Source: an uncultured Clostridia bacterium (GTDB lineage Bacteria; Bacillota; Clostridia; UBA1381). Taken from it: a stretch of 64,000 nt of DNA. Location of the stretch: assembly GCA_934476675.1 (NCBI GenBank), contig CAKSOE010000010.1, positions 22,622 through 86,621 on the forward strand, written 5' to 3'. Below are positions 17,184 to 26,205 of the stretch, one piece after another (position 1 is the first letter of the stretch; each line of letters starts with the position of its first letter). A program made the translations under genes and the position numbers. The notes below the pieces were generated by a model. The model was not told where the DNA came from. It did no database searches and worked only from the letters and a program-made list of their open reading frames with translations.

Positions 17184-18155
17184 TTATTGTTTTTCCAAAA
17201 ATCTCTTGTGAGCCTCGCGCAATTCCTTAGCCTTCTCCTCGGGAGCGGTAGGATTGCAGTGCGCCCATGCGCCTGTTTCCGATGAAGCGTTAAACTTAAT
17301 CTTGTCTGCGCTTCTCATGGGCGGATAGAACGCGATGTGGAAATGATAGCAGTCCGAAACGTCCTCGCCGTTTACGGGATTCTGATACATACACATCATG
17401 TACGGGAAGGTATAGTCAAACAGACTGTCAAGCATACCTGCCGTTTCTTTAAGTATTTGTGCAAGATTGTTCTTTTCGCGCTCATTCATTTGTGTGAGAT
17501 TCTGGAAATGACGCTTCGCAGCGATATACACACCGTAAGGATACTCACAGAAGAACGGCAGGAACGTGATAAAGTCCTCGTTCTCAAAAATAATGCGTCT
17601 GCCGTCATTCACTTCATCCTCAAGCATATCGCAGATAAGGCATTTACCGTTCTGCTCAAAATGCTCCTTGCAGGAATTCATCTCAAGCTCCAGCTTTTTC
17701 GGTACTACCGAATAGCCGTAAATCTGACCGTGCGGATGCGGCATTGTAACGCCCACCGCAGCGCCTCTGTTTTCAAAAATGAATACATATTTAATTTTTT
17801 CATCTGCGCTTATGGCAACGAAACGCTCCGTCCATAAGTCAACCAATTCCCGTATATGCTCAACCGGCAGTTCGGGCAGTGTAACCGTATGCTCCGGTGA
17901 ATACAGGATAACCTCGCATTTGCCGTAAGCGGGTTTTGTTTTGTAAATTCTTGTTTCTACATCGTCCGGAACGGGCGGATTCTGCGACAGCGCGGGAAAA
18001 TCGTTGTCGTATTCATATACCGTAAATTTATCAGGTACTTTTCCCGAACCCGGGCAGAACGGACACCAGTCCTTCGGCATCTGCGGTCTGTTCTGACGGT
18101 GAGAAGCAATCATAACCCAATCCTTTATAAGCGGATTCCAACGTAATTCAGCCAT
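17184..18155 (-). CDS. galT: Galactose-1-phosphate uridylyltransferase
   Basis: 323 residues from the ATG at 18155, nine bases after AAGGGG; a start at 18182 has no ribosome site. RWNPLIKDWVMIASHRQNRPQ at the start, the CPFCPG zinc cysteines, and the catalytic HPHGQ motif identify it. A second C-x2-C pair (CLIC) and HFHIAFYPP follow. It exchanges UMP between UDP-glucose and galactose-1-phosphate in the Leloir pathway. galK and galE are not adjacent. It could serve galactose released by the GH36-like enzyme at the left end, which is inference. Confidence 0.93.
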   Translation of the reverse strand: MAELRWNPLIKDWVMIASHRQNRPQMPKDWCPFCPGSGKVPDKFTVYEYDNDFPALSQNPPVPDDVETRIYKTKPAYGKCEVILYSPEHTVTLPELPVEHIRELVDLWTERFVAISADEKIKYVFIFENRGAAVGVTMPHPHGQIYGYSVVPKKLELEMNSCKEHFEQNGKCLICDMLEDEVNDGRRIIFENEDFITFLPFFCEYPYGVYIAAKRHFQNLTQMNEREKNNLAQILKETAGMLDSLFDYTFPYMMCMYQNPVNGEDVSDCYHFHIAFYPPMRSADKIKFNASSETGAWAHCNPTAPEEKAKELREAHKRFLEKQ

Positions 18156-18268
18156 ATCAAAATTCCCCTTTAACAAATTCATTTCTTTTCTTAATTATAT
18201 AGCCAAATTAAATGTGTGTCAATAAAGAATATCACCGTTTTATATAAAAAATTCACCATGTAAGAGGT

Positions 18269-19717
18269 CTATGCCGTTTCAAGGGTAAAAGTGAATTTTG
18301 TATAACGCGATTTTGACCCGTCATTGGAGTTTATGCTCTCAACCCATATGCTCTGCTTGTGCAGTGTGAGTATATTTTTAACAAACGACAGCCCCAGTCC
18401 GGCGCCGCTTTTGTTATTGCGCGATTTATCCGTTTTGTAGAAACGCTTGAAAATACTGCTCAGCTCCGACGCAGCTATTCCGTTGCCGGTATTTCCTATG
18501 CAGACGTGCGCCTTTTTGCCTGCCGTCCACGTTTTAATGTGAATTGTAGTATCCGGATAGCTGAATTTAACTGCATTGTCCAGAAGATTTATTATAACGC
18601 GCGTTATAGCGTCCTTGTCTGCAATAACGTTAAGATCGTCCTCCTGAAAATCCACGTCAAGGTCAAGATGTGCGTCCTCTACTCTGTTTGCTATGCCGAT
18701 TATACTTATGCGTATAAGTTCGTTCAGATTAAATACCGTCATATTAAGGCTGTATTCGCTTGACGACATTTTCGACATTTCCAAAAGGTCGTTTACAAGC
18801 TTTTTAAGCCTTACCGATTCTTCCAGCACAATATTAAGGTAATAGTCACGTTTATCCTCCGGTATTGTGCCGTCAAGAATACCCTGAACAAAGCCTGTTA
18901 TGCTCGTCATAGGCGTTCTCAGCTCATGCGATACGTCCGATACAAAGCCTGCGCTTTGCTTTTCGATATTTTCTATCGAATCCGCCATAAAGTTGAAGCT
19001 TGACGCAAGCTGACCTATTTCATCGGCGCTATTCACCTCAACACGGTGCGACAGGTTTCCGGCGGCAATATCGCGTGCGGCGTCGTTAATTTGCCCGATC
19101 GGCTTGGATATGCGCTTGGACTGTACATAAACCAAGGCAAATGATATAAGCAGCGATATAAGCGCGGCAAGGAAAAATATAGTAACCATTCTCGTAAAGG
19201 TGCTTCGAAGCTTTGGCATATAGGAATTGAAGAACATTGCTCCGATAATCGTTCCGTTATACCTCACAGGCAAACCTATCGTAAGCACGTCACTGTCATA
19301 TGCGCCGCCGAAATCGCCCTTTTCTTTAAGAGTTTTTCCGCTGATAACCGTTTTTGCAAATTCATCGGGGACTTTTTCCACGCTGCACGTGCGTTCGGAG
19401 ATTTTTCCGTCGCGGTTTGTTATAATTATATCGCCGTGCAGAAAATGCGACCATGTTATAAGATTCTGCTTATAGGCATTGCGCGCACGTATGTCCGTTT
19501 CCTCAATCTGGTATGTACCCGTCATGCGTTCAAGCGCCTGACTGATTGAGATAACGTTTTTCTCCTGCTGTCCCTGCACAAATACATCAAAGACAATTAC
19601 CATTGTCACCGATATAATTATAAAGGTTATAAAAGCAATTGCGGCGTATGTCCAGAAAAGCCTGCCGAATATGCTTTTAAAGAAATATCTGCGGCGGTGA
19701 ATAAAACGTTCCGGCAT
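18269..19717 (-). CDS. Two-component sensor histidine kinase
   Basis: 482 residues. Transmembrane segments lie near residues 22-47 and 178-200 with an extracytoplasmic sensor of about 130 residues between. They are followed by a HAMP domain (SKRISKPIGQINDAARDIAAGNLSHRV), a HisKA box SHELRTPMTSITGF carrying the phosphorylated His, and an ATPase domain with N, G1 (GNGI) and G2 (GAGLGLSFVKNIL) boxes. It starts one base after the response-regulator stop, so the pair is co-translated. The signal is unknown. Confidence 0.94.
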   Translation of the reverse strand: MPERFIHRRRYFFKSIFGRLFWTYAAIAFITFIIISVTMVIVFDVFVQGQQEKNVISISQALERMTGTYQIEETDIRARNAYKQNLITWSHFLHGDIIITNRDGKISERTCSVEKVPDEFAKTVISGKTLKEKGDFGGAYDSDVLTIGLPVRYNGTIIGAMFFNSYMPKLRSTFTRMVTIFFLAALISLLISFALVYVQSKRISKPIGQINDAARDIAAGNLSHRVEVNSADEIGQLASSFNFMADSIENIEKQSAGFVSDVSHELRTPMTSITGFVQGILDGTIPEDKRDYYLNIVLEESVRLKKLVNDLLEMSKMSSSEYSLNMTVFNLNELIRISIIGIANRVEDAHLDLDVDFQEDDLNVIADKDAITRVIINLLDNAVKFSYPDTTIHIKTWTAGKKAHVCIGNTGNGIAASELSSIFKRFYKTDKSRNNKSGAGLGLSFVKNILTLHKQSIWVESINSNDGSKSRYTKFTFTLETA

Positions 19718-19718
19718 A

Positions 19719-20405
19719 TCAGCGCACCTCGAATTTGTATCCTACACCCCAGACGGTTTTAAGCTGCCAGTTTGCGTCTATGCCCTCAAGCTTTTCACGC
19801 AGTCTTTTTATATGCACGTCAACCGTTCGCGAATCGCCGAAATAGTCAAAGCCCCATACCTCTTCAAGCAGTTGTTCACGAGTGAACACTCTGTTGGGAT
19901 TCGAGGCAAGGAAGTATAAAAGCTCCAGCTCTTTGGGCGGAATTTCTATAATTTTTCCGTCGATTTTTATCTCGTAGTTTGAAAGATTTATACTCAGCTT
20001 CGGGAAAACTATTTCCTTTTCGGCAGTCTGGTTCTTCGTTTCGCTGCGGCGCAGAACCGCCTTTATCCTCGCTACAAGCTCCTTTGTTTCAAAAGGCTTT
20101 ACCATGTAGTCGTCGGCACCGAGTTCAAGCCCCAACACCTTGTCGAAAGTTTCGCCTTTTGCCGTAAGCATAATAATCGGTATGTTGCTTATTCTTCTTA
20201 TTTCACGGCACACCTGCCAGCCATCCATTTCGGGCATCATTATATCAAGAATTACAATCGACGGCGATTCGGATTTGAAAAGCTCAACCGCTTTTTGACC
20301 GTTGTTTGCCGTAACGGTCAGGAATCCCTCCTTTTCACAGTAAAGACGAATCAGTTCCACAATATTCTCATCGTCATCGACAATAAGTATTTTAGTAGCT
20401 GCCAT
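19719..20405 (-). CDS. OmpR/PhoB-family response regulator
   Basis: 228 residues from the ATG at 20405, with AAAGGAGG upstream. The receiver domain has the acidic pair (VDDDENI), the phosphorylated Asp in VILDIMMPEMDGW, the Thr in MLTAKGE and the Lys in YMVKPFE. The C-terminal winged helix (about 130-226) ends RTVDVHIKRLREKLEG...WGVGYKFEVR, typical of the OmpR group. Its gene is directly before the kinase gene and should be its partner. Confidence 0.95.
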   Translation of the reverse strand: MAATKILIVDDDENIVELIRLYCEKEGFLTVTANNGQKAVELFKSESPSIVILDIMMPEMDGWQVCREIRRISNIPIIMLTAKGETFDKVLGLELGADDYMVKPFETKELVARIKAVLRRSETKNQTAEKEIVFPKLSINLSNYEIKIDGKIIEIPPKELELLYFLASNPNRVFTREQLLEEVWGFDYFGDSRTVDVHIKRLREKLEGIDANWQLKTVWGVGYKFEVR

Positions 20406-20438
20406 GTAAATTCCTCCTTTGAAAATATGTCTGATTCT

Positions 20439-20449
20439 ATTATAACACA
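20439..20449 (-). promoter_or_regulatory. Extended -10 promoter of the two-component operon
   Basis: On the minus strand TGTGTTATAAT (extended -10) lies 34 bp before the response-regulator start. No good -35 hexamer is present at 17 bp; the upstream region is a run of A/T. Confidence 0.55.
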
Positions 20450-20581
20450 AATTTTACTGAAATCATATAAAATATTTATAAATTAATAAAAAATTTTTTG
20501 TTAACAATATCTTTCTCCCGGAAAAAGACAGGGAGAGAGCAAAAAAACTCCCATTTTTTCTCTGCATAATTATGGTGAAAC

Positions 20582-20618
20582 AAAAAGAGCCGAAAACTCA
20601 CATTTTGAGTTTTCGGCT
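20582..20618 (-). terminator. Terminator of the ECF sigma/anti-sigma unit
   Basis: A perfect 13-bp stem (AGCCGAAAACTCA at 20588-20600, complement at 20606-20618) with a T-rich tail on the minus strand, six bases after the stop codon of the anti-sigma gene. Confidence 0.9.
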
Positions 20619-20623
20619 TTCTG

Positions 20624-21805
20624 TTACGATACAATCACTAAACGGAAGCTTATTCTGCCGCCGCTGTTATCAATATAATTTTCGTAGTTAATTCCCTCGC
20701 GATCCATTTCTTCAAACATATTATTCAGCTTATCCTCGGTTGTCATGTAATAAGCGTCATAATTGCCAGTGACGTACTTGTTCATAAGACTGCGCACTTT
20801 TTCTTCGTCCTCGGAAGAAACAAGAATGGAACTGCTTACGGCTGCGCCTTGAATAGGTTCGGTAACAACCGCATATTCAGTAGGATTGCCGTCCTTATCT
20901 ATCGGTGTGTACAATCCCAGTGCAAGCTCTGAGGTCGCTTCACCTGCGGTAAGATCATTAGTGTTAGCCTTTTGTTCGGCTGCACGGGTATTTTTATCGG
21001 GTGTTACATACGTACCCTTTGCAAGAGTGTACGGTTCGGCCGCCGTATCGGGCGACGGAGTTTCCTCCGCAATGCTGAATCCCTTTACCACATCTTCACC
21101 TGTGGCTGCATTTTCAGCCGGAGCTACGGTGGGCGCTGCTGTGGGCTTTGACGGAGCACGCGTTACTGACGGAGTTACGGTCAGCACGGATTTAGATACT
21201 CCTGCCGATGATGACACATTGCCCGTTACTGCTCCCGATGCCGCATTTGCAGGCTTTGCTGTATTTGCGGGCGTGTATACGGGCGCAGCTAAAGACGGTA
21301 TTGCCGCCATATCCGCTTTCGGAGCAGAACTCTCTGCCGGCAATTGTGAAGCTGTCGGAGTATTTATTGCGGCAGGTGTTTGGGCGCTTGGCGCTGAATT
21401 GCCGTCCGAAACGATTTTTTCTTCTGTAATTACACCGTCTCCGGAGTTTTGCACCGACATACGCGAAACAAGGCTCTTGCCGTTTACGCCTATAACGGCA
21501 GCCAAAAGCATACAGGCTGCCACGGAACCGTATTTTTTCCAGCCGAAAGCGAAGCTTCTCTTGCTTCGAGCTTTACGGCGCATCTGAATATTCTCCAAAT
21601 CGATGCGTGCATTAAGTTTATCGATAAAATCCTCCGGAGCTTTTATATCGGGGAGACGCTTGGCAGTATTAATAACCGCAAGCAAAAAATCCAAATCTTC
21701 ACGGCATTTTTTACATTCCCCGGCATGAACCGTCATTTGCAGACGTTCCGTTTCCGACAAATTTTCGTAATTATCCAGCATTTTTTGAAAATCATTACAA
21801 ATCAC
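20624..21805 (-). CDS. Probable anti-sigma factor (zinc-finger ZAS type) with long extracytoplasmic tail
   Basis: 393 residues from a GTG eight bases after GGGGGAG. The N-terminus contains an anti-sigma zinc motif (HAGECKKC, H-x3-C-x2-C) near residue 27. One transmembrane segment (about 90-106, GSVAACMLLAAVIGVNG) is followed by a long Ala/Pro/Thr/Ser-rich stretch (about 125-300) and a small C-terminal domain. It follows the ECF sigma gene by 52 bp, the normal order for a sigma and its membrane anti-sigma. Release by regulated proteolysis is the usual mechanism, but no protease gene is here. Confidence 0.85.
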   Translation of the reverse strand: MICNDFQKMLDNYENLSETERLQMTVHAGECKKCREDLDFLLAVINTAKRLPDIKAPEDFIDKLNARIDLENIQMRRKARSKRSFAFGWKKYGSVAACMLLAAVIGVNGKSLVSRMSVQNSGDGVITEEKIVSDGNSAPSAQTPAAINTPTASQLPAESSAPKADMAAIPSLAAPVYTPANTAKPANAASGAVTGNVSSSAGVSKSVLTVTPSVTRAPSKPTAAPTVAPAENAATGEDVVKGFSIAEETPSPDTAAEPYTLAKGTYVTPDKNTRAAEQKANTNDLTAGEATSELALGLYTPIDKDGNPTEYAVVTEPIQGAAVSSSILVSSEDEEKVRSLMNKYVTGNYDAYYMTTEDKLNNMFEEMDREGINYENYIDNSGGRISFRLVIVS

Positions 21806-21857
21806 CGAAATCTCCCCCTTTCTGTTAAATTCTTATTACAATATATTAGACGTATGA

Positions 21858-22430
21858 TTACATAAAAAGTTCCGCTTTTGATGATAATTTTTTCTTTAAT
21901 GCCGTTCTTGCCCTGTTAAGCCTGGATTTTACCGTTCCGACAGGACATTCCAATATTTTTGCAATTGCGTCATAGCTCATATCTTCAAAATCACACAGCG
22001 TTATAACTTCGCGGTATTCGTCGCTTAGCTCCATTACCGCATTGCGCACGGCAATCTGAACCTCGCTGTGTTCGATGTATTCATCGGGCAGCGGTGCGCT
22101 GTCGGGAATTTCCTTTTTCAGACTGTTGTCGTCCGTGTCTGCGTCAATGCTTATCACAACGGCTCTTTTCTGACGTTTTCTTAACATATCGCTGCAGGTG
22201 TTGGCGGTTATGCGGTATATCCATGTGGAGAGGGAGGAATTTTCCTTGAAGCTGTCAATGTTTCTGTAAACCTTAATAAAAACCTCCTGAGCGGCATCGC
22301 AGGCGTCGTCATAATCGGACAACATTCCGTACGCTATATTTATCACTCTTGTTTCGTACTGTTTAAACAGCTCGTTGAACGCATCGCGATCACCGCCCTT
22401 GCACCGCTTTATCAGCTCTGCTTCCGGCAA
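21858..22430 (-). CDS. ECF-type RNA polymerase sigma factor (SigW-like)
   Basis: 190 residues if it starts at the TTG (22430), which has GGGAGGGG at good distance; an in-frame ATG at 22451 adds seven residues but has no ribosome site. Region 2 (DACDAAQEVFIKVYRNIDSFKENSSLSTWIYRITANTCSDMLRK) and region 4 (YDAIAKILECPVGTVKSRLNRARTALKKKL) are complete. It lies 33 bp after aroC and 52 bp before its probable anti-sigma factor. ECF factors usually control envelope-stress genes including their own; no matching promoter was identified. Confidence 0.93.
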   Translation of the reverse strand: MPEAELIKRCKGGDRDAFNELFKQYETRVINIAYGMLSDYDDACDAAQEVFIKVYRNIDSFKENSSLSTWIYRITANTCSDMLRKRQKRAVVISIDADTDDNSLKKEIPDSAPLPDEYIEHSEVQIAVRNAVMELSDEYREVITLCDFEDMSYDAIAKILECPVGTVKSRLNRARTALKKKLSSKAELFM

Positions 22431-22463
22431 ATTCACCCCTCCCTTCACCATATTTTAATTTTA

Positions 22464-23609
22464 TTAATACTCTTTTATTCTTTCGGTGTATGCGTTGCAG
22501 TATGTTTTTATATCGTCCAGGCAATCACCGCTGAATTTTTCAAGAAAGGCTTTTGTGATCTCAAATCTTACTGCCGATTCAACAACCACGGAACACGCCG
22601 GTACGGCGCATATATCGGAGCGTTCGACAGAAGCCTTGTGTTCTGTTTTGTCAGTCAGACCTACGGTTCTCAAAGGATTATACTGCGTAGGAATCGGTTT
22701 CATTGCCGCACGCACGATAACGGGCTCGCCGTTAGTCATACCACCCTCAATTCCACCGGCATTGTTGGTATAACGGAAAAATCCGCCGTCATATCCGATT
22801 TCGTCATGAACCTTTGCGCCGCTTACGCAGCCTGTCTGAAAGCCCATTCCGAATTCAACGCCTTTTATTGCCTGTATGCTCATTACGGCAAAAGCAATTT
22901 GCGCGTCGAGCTTTCTGTCATAATGCACATAGCTGCCAATACCTGCCGGAAGCCCGAAAACGGTTGTTTCCACTATTCCGCCGACAGATTCGCCCCTTGC
23001 TTTTATATTGTCTATATATTCCATAGCTTTTTTTTCGGCATCGGCATCACCGAAGCCTACTAACGACGCATTTGCTCTTTTATAAAATTCCTCGGTACGT
23101 TTTGCCGGCTTATCCTCTATTTCACCGATTCGCTGTACACAGCTGCCGAAAGAAATATTAAACTCGTCAAGCAGCTGCGAAACAAGCGCTCCGACAGCAA
23201 CTCTGGCAGCTGTTTCGCGTGCGCTGGCACGCTCGAGTACATTTCTCAAATCCTTATGATTGTATTTCATTCCGCCCGTCAAATCGGCATGACCCGGGCG
23301 GGGAAAAAGAACCTGCTTTTCATTATTTGATTTTTCCGTTCCCATAATTGCCTGCCAGTTTGCCCAGTCGCGGTTTTCGATTCTTAAAGCAATCGGACTG
23401 CCAAGGGTATACCCGTTTCTTACGCCCGAAAGAATTTCCGCCCTGTCCTTTTCGATACTCATTCTTCCGCCTCTGCCATAGCCTTTCTGACGTGCGGCAA
23501 GTGCGGCGTTTATTTTATCAATATCAATTTTCACACCCGACGGCATTCCTTCAATCACAGCGGTAAGACATTTACCGTGAGTTTCGCCGGCAGTTAAATA
23601 TCTAAGCAT
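22464..23609 (-). CDS. aroC: Chorismate synthase
   Basis: 381 residues, full length. It opens LRYLTAGETHGKCLTAVIEGMPSG and contains RQKGYGRGGRM, DHAD-like GHADLTGGMKYNHKDLRNVLERASARETAARVAVGA, and near the C-terminus the family's VVVESAVRFEITKAFLEKFSGD. The enzyme removes phosphate from EPSP to form chorismate using reduced FMN. It follows aroA by 27 bp and forms a two-gene shikimate unit. Confidence 0.97.
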   Translation of the reverse strand: MLRYLTAGETHGKCLTAVIEGMPSGVKIDIDKINAALAARQKGYGRGGRMSIEKDRAEILSGVRNGYTLGSPIALRIENRDWANWQAIMGTEKSNNEKQVLFPRPGHADLTGGMKYNHKDLRNVLERASARETAARVAVGALVSQLLDEFNISFGSCVQRIGEIEDKPAKRTEEFYKRANASLVGFGDADAEKKAMEYIDNIKARGESVGGIVETTVFGLPAGIGSYVHYDRKLDAQIAFAVMSIQAIKGVEFGMGFQTGCVSGAKVHDEIGYDGGFFRYTNNAGGIEGGMTNGEPVIVRAAMKPIPTQYNPLRTVGLTDKTEHKASVERSDICAVPACSVVVESAVRFEITKAFLEKFSGDCLDDIKTYCNAYTERIKEY

Positions 23610-23636
23610 TTATAATCATTCCTTTCGTAAAGCTGT

Positions 23637-24905
23637 TCAGACTTGTCCCAATCCGTAAAAATCATCAAGAAAATTTGGATATGATACGCTTATGCAGTCG
23701 GCATCGTCTATGGTGGACTTGCCGTCCGCAAGCTGCGCCAGGACTGCAAGGCTCATTGCCATGCGGTGGTCGCCGCGCGTTACAAAATCCGCTCCGAAAA
23801 TCGGTTTGCCGCCTTTTATAATCATTCCGTCAGCGGTTTCGGTTATGTCCGCGCCGCATTTGGAAAGCTCTCCGACTATTGCGGAAATTCTATTGGATTC
23901 CTTGACTTTAAGCTCCTCTGCGTTCCTGATTACGGTTGTACCCTCGGCAAATAACGCAGCGACCGCAATTATCGGCAGCTCGTCTATAAGACGAGGAATC
24001 ATCTCACCCTCTATGACAGTACCTTTAAGTGATGAGGAAGAAACGACTATATCCGCTGTTTCCTCACCGGATTCAGTCCGGACGTTTTCTATTGATATAT
24101 TTGCTCCCATGCTTTTAAACACATCTATAATCCCCGTGCGTGTCGGGTTTATTCCGGCATTTTTTATGCGAACGCACGAATCCGGCATTATTGCCGCGGC
24201 AGTCATAAAGAATGCGGCGGAGGAAATATCGCCGGGAACGCATATATCCTGCGAATAAAGTTTTTTTGCGGGCGCAACACGGATAGCTGTTCCGTTTACC
24301 GATATATCGGCGCCCATTGCCGAAAGCATACGCTCGGTGTGGTCGCGTGATTTTTCAGTTTCGTGTATTATCGTTTCGCCGTCGGCATACAGTGCGGCAA
24401 GGATAATTGCCGTTTTAACCTGTGCGGAGGCAACTTTCATATTGTATTCCATTCCATGGAGTCCGGAGCCTTTTATAAAAAGAGGACAATATTCGCCGTC
24501 AATTTTTGCACCCATTTCCGAAAGCGGTTCGGTTACGCGCTTCATCGGTCTGCGGCATATTGACGCATCGCCCGTTACGGAACTGTCAAAGCTCTGACCG
24601 GATAAAATTCCGCATAAAAGACGGGTTGTAGTGCCGCTGTTGCCGGTATAAAGCATTTTCTCGGGCTGTTTTAAGCCGTAAAGCCCTTTTCCGTGTACTT
24701 CTATAATATCTCCGTTCGATTGGATTTCAATTCCCATGCTGCGAAAGCAATTAATCGTGGAAATACAGTCTGCGCCGGGAAGAAATCCCTTAATATGAGT
24801 TGTTCCCTCTGCGAGCGCACCGAGCATAACCGCTCTATGTGAAATTGATTTATCGCCCGGTACGGTAATACTGCCGTTCAGCGATACTGCCTTTTTAATT
24901 TCCAT
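23637..24905 (-). CDS. aroA: 3-phosphoshikimate 1-carboxyvinyltransferase (EPSP synthase)
   Basis: 422 residues from the ATG at 24905, after AAAGGGGC. Family motifs are present: VPGDKSISHRAVMLGALAEGTT at the N-terminus, LYTGNSGTTTRLLCGILSGQ near residue 85, and RGDHRMAMSLAVLAQLADG near the C-terminus. It transfers enolpyruvate from PEP to shikimate-3-phosphate. The N-terminal GNSGTT form differs from the common GNAGTA and fits the class II-like enzymes of Gram-positive bacteria. It is followed by aroC. Confidence 0.96.
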   Translation of the reverse strand: MEIKKAVSLNGSITVPGDKSISHRAVMLGALAEGTTHIKGFLPGADCISTINCFRSMGIEIQSNGDIIEVHGKGLYGLKQPEKMLYTGNSGTTTRLLCGILSGQSFDSSVTGDASICRRPMKRVTEPLSEMGAKIDGEYCPLFIKGSGLHGMEYNMKVASAQVKTAIILAALYADGETIIHETEKSRDHTERMLSAMGADISVNGTAIRVAPAKKLYSQDICVPGDISSAAFFMTAAAIMPDSCVRIKNAGINPTRTGIIDVFKSMGANISIENVRTESGEETADIVVSSSSLKGTVIEGEMIPRLIDELPIIAVAALFAEGTTVIRNAEELKVKESNRISAIVGELSKCGADITETADGMIIKGGKPIFGADFVTRGDHRMAMSLAVLAQLADGKSTIDDADCISVSYPNFLDDFYGLGQV

Positions 24906-24958
24906 GTTGATTGCCCCTTTCGTGAAAAGTCTGAATTTAAACAAGACTTTATGCGTAC

Positions 24959-24987
24959 ATTATATCATATAATATGCGCTTTATCAA
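24959..24987 (-). promoter_or_regulatory. Sigma-A promoter of aroA-aroC
   Basis: On the minus strand TTGATA (24982-24987), 17-bp spacer, TATAAT (24959-24964), about 53 bp upstream of the aroA start. Confidence 0.75.
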
Positions 24988-25068
24988 CAAATTTTACGAA
25001 AAAAAGCCGACAATGACAATTTCGGGAATATTAAACGGATATTTTTCGGTCAAAACAACTGTAAAAAC

Positions 25069-25115
25069 AAAACACACCCCACGGTTACGCAAGTATGCCG
25101 TGGGGTGTGTGTTTT
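25069..25115 (-). terminator. Terminator of the BY-kinase/lipoprotein operon
   Basis: A strong GC-rich hairpin: AAAACACACCCCACGG (25069-25084) pairs with 25098-25115, apart from one extra TG, and is followed by a T-rich tail on the minus strand. It lies 17 bp after the lipoprotein stop. Confidence 0.9.
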
Positions 25116-25132
25116 GTTTTTAATCTTAATGT

Positions 25133-26164
25133 TTAATCCTCCACACTGAACTCATATGACGGACGTTCCGTTTCGGCAGGTTCGTCGGGAACAGGTGTAA
25201 CCGGAGCGGCGGTAGGAGCCGCGGTAACTCGAGGAGTTACAACCGGAGCTGCCGTTGCCGGAGTGGCTGTTCTTACCGGCGGAGCGGTAGGAGTCGGTTT
25301 AGGTGTGGGAGTCGGTGTTTCCGACGGTGTAGGCGATGCAGCAATTCTCGGAGTGGGCGATGGAGTTGAAAGATCAAGCTGATCCATCAGCACACGACGC
25401 TCGTTATCCGTAAGATTTTCAAGTGAATTTAAGTAATTCACGGAAAGCTTTGTGGTGGCTTTCTTGATTCTTTCGGCATACTGCGGTGAAACACCGCCGT
25501 ATACATCGTTTAGCGCGGAAACAATACTGTTGTTTTTGTTCAGATAAAAACGATATGATTCGTTTGTATCGGCATTGTTTTCTATAATATTGGTTGTTGC
25601 CTCATATACTGCCTTTTTGTTCCTGTCAAGAAACGAAAGGGCAAGTACATTTCTGCGTTCGGAAAAATCAACCAAAAGCTTGCATAATGCCTGTTCTTCA
25701 TCATCAGTCTGCTTGTATGCGATATAATAATCATAAAAGCCGAGAACGTCATTGTTTGCCTTTTCGAGAAAGGCGTCTTTATTTTCGCAGTCGTCACAGT
25801 CTTTTATAATAACGTAAATATTCTTGTAAAAATCAGTGCGCAAATCGGACAAAATGTTGTTTCGGTAAGAATTGCACGTATGAGCAGCTCTGGTTTTGTC
25901 CTTTGGTTTCATGTCCTCATCGATAAAGTTCTGATAATATGTTTTCTCGTATGCTTCCCAATACATATCACAGGCGGCAATCTGCTGCTCATATATAGCA
26001 TCACTTGCCTGTTCGAGCGAGGCATATTTTTTTTCTGAGGGAGTGGGAAGCTCCGAGGTTATCCGAACCTTTTCCAAAGAGTTTTTTATATTACTGTTGT
26101 TTGTGCAGCCGGAAAATCCGAGTGCGGCAAAAACGCACAGTACGGAAATTAAAATTCGTTTCAA
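25133..26164 (-). CDS. Lipoprotein of unknown function with Pro/Thr-rich tail
   Basis: 343 residues. The signal sequence ends in the lipobox LGFSGC, so Cys 20 should be lipidated and the protein surface-attached. A mostly helical domain (about 40-255) contains a short cysteine group (DCDDC). The last 85 residues are a Pro/Thr/Ala-rich, TPTPTP-like stretch, as in wall-spanning linkers, though here it is at the C-terminus. I recognise no family. It is the last gene after the Wzz-like and BY-kinase genes (41-bp gap) and ends at a strong terminator, so a role in surface polysaccharide handling is plausible. Confidence 0.78.
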   Translation of the reverse strand: MKRILISVLCVFAALGFSGCTNNSNIKNSLEKVRITSELPTPSEKKYASLEQASDAIYEQQIAACDMYWEAYEKTYYQNFIDEDMKPKDKTRAAHTCNSYRNNILSDLRTDFYKNIYVIIKDCDDCENKDAFLEKANNDVLGFYDYYIAYKQTDDEEQALCKLLVDFSERRNVLALSFLDRNKKAVYEATTNIIENNADTNESYRFYLNKNNSIVSALNDVYGGVSPQYAERIKKATTKLSVNYLNSLENLTDNERRVLMDQLDLSTPSPTPRIAASPTPSETPTPTPKPTPTAPPVRTATPATAAPVVTPRVTAAPTAAPVTPVPDEPAETERPSYEFSVED

Positions 26165-26205
26165 ATTAAACTCCTCTTTCAGTTTTTTTTCGGGATTTGC
26201 AGAGT

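Noticed and set aside
21200..21700. Long plus-strand reading frame opposite the anti-sigma gene
   Set aside because: It mirrors the Ala/Pro/Thr-rich tail of the anti-sigma factor on the other strand, without a ribosome site; it is a shadow frame.
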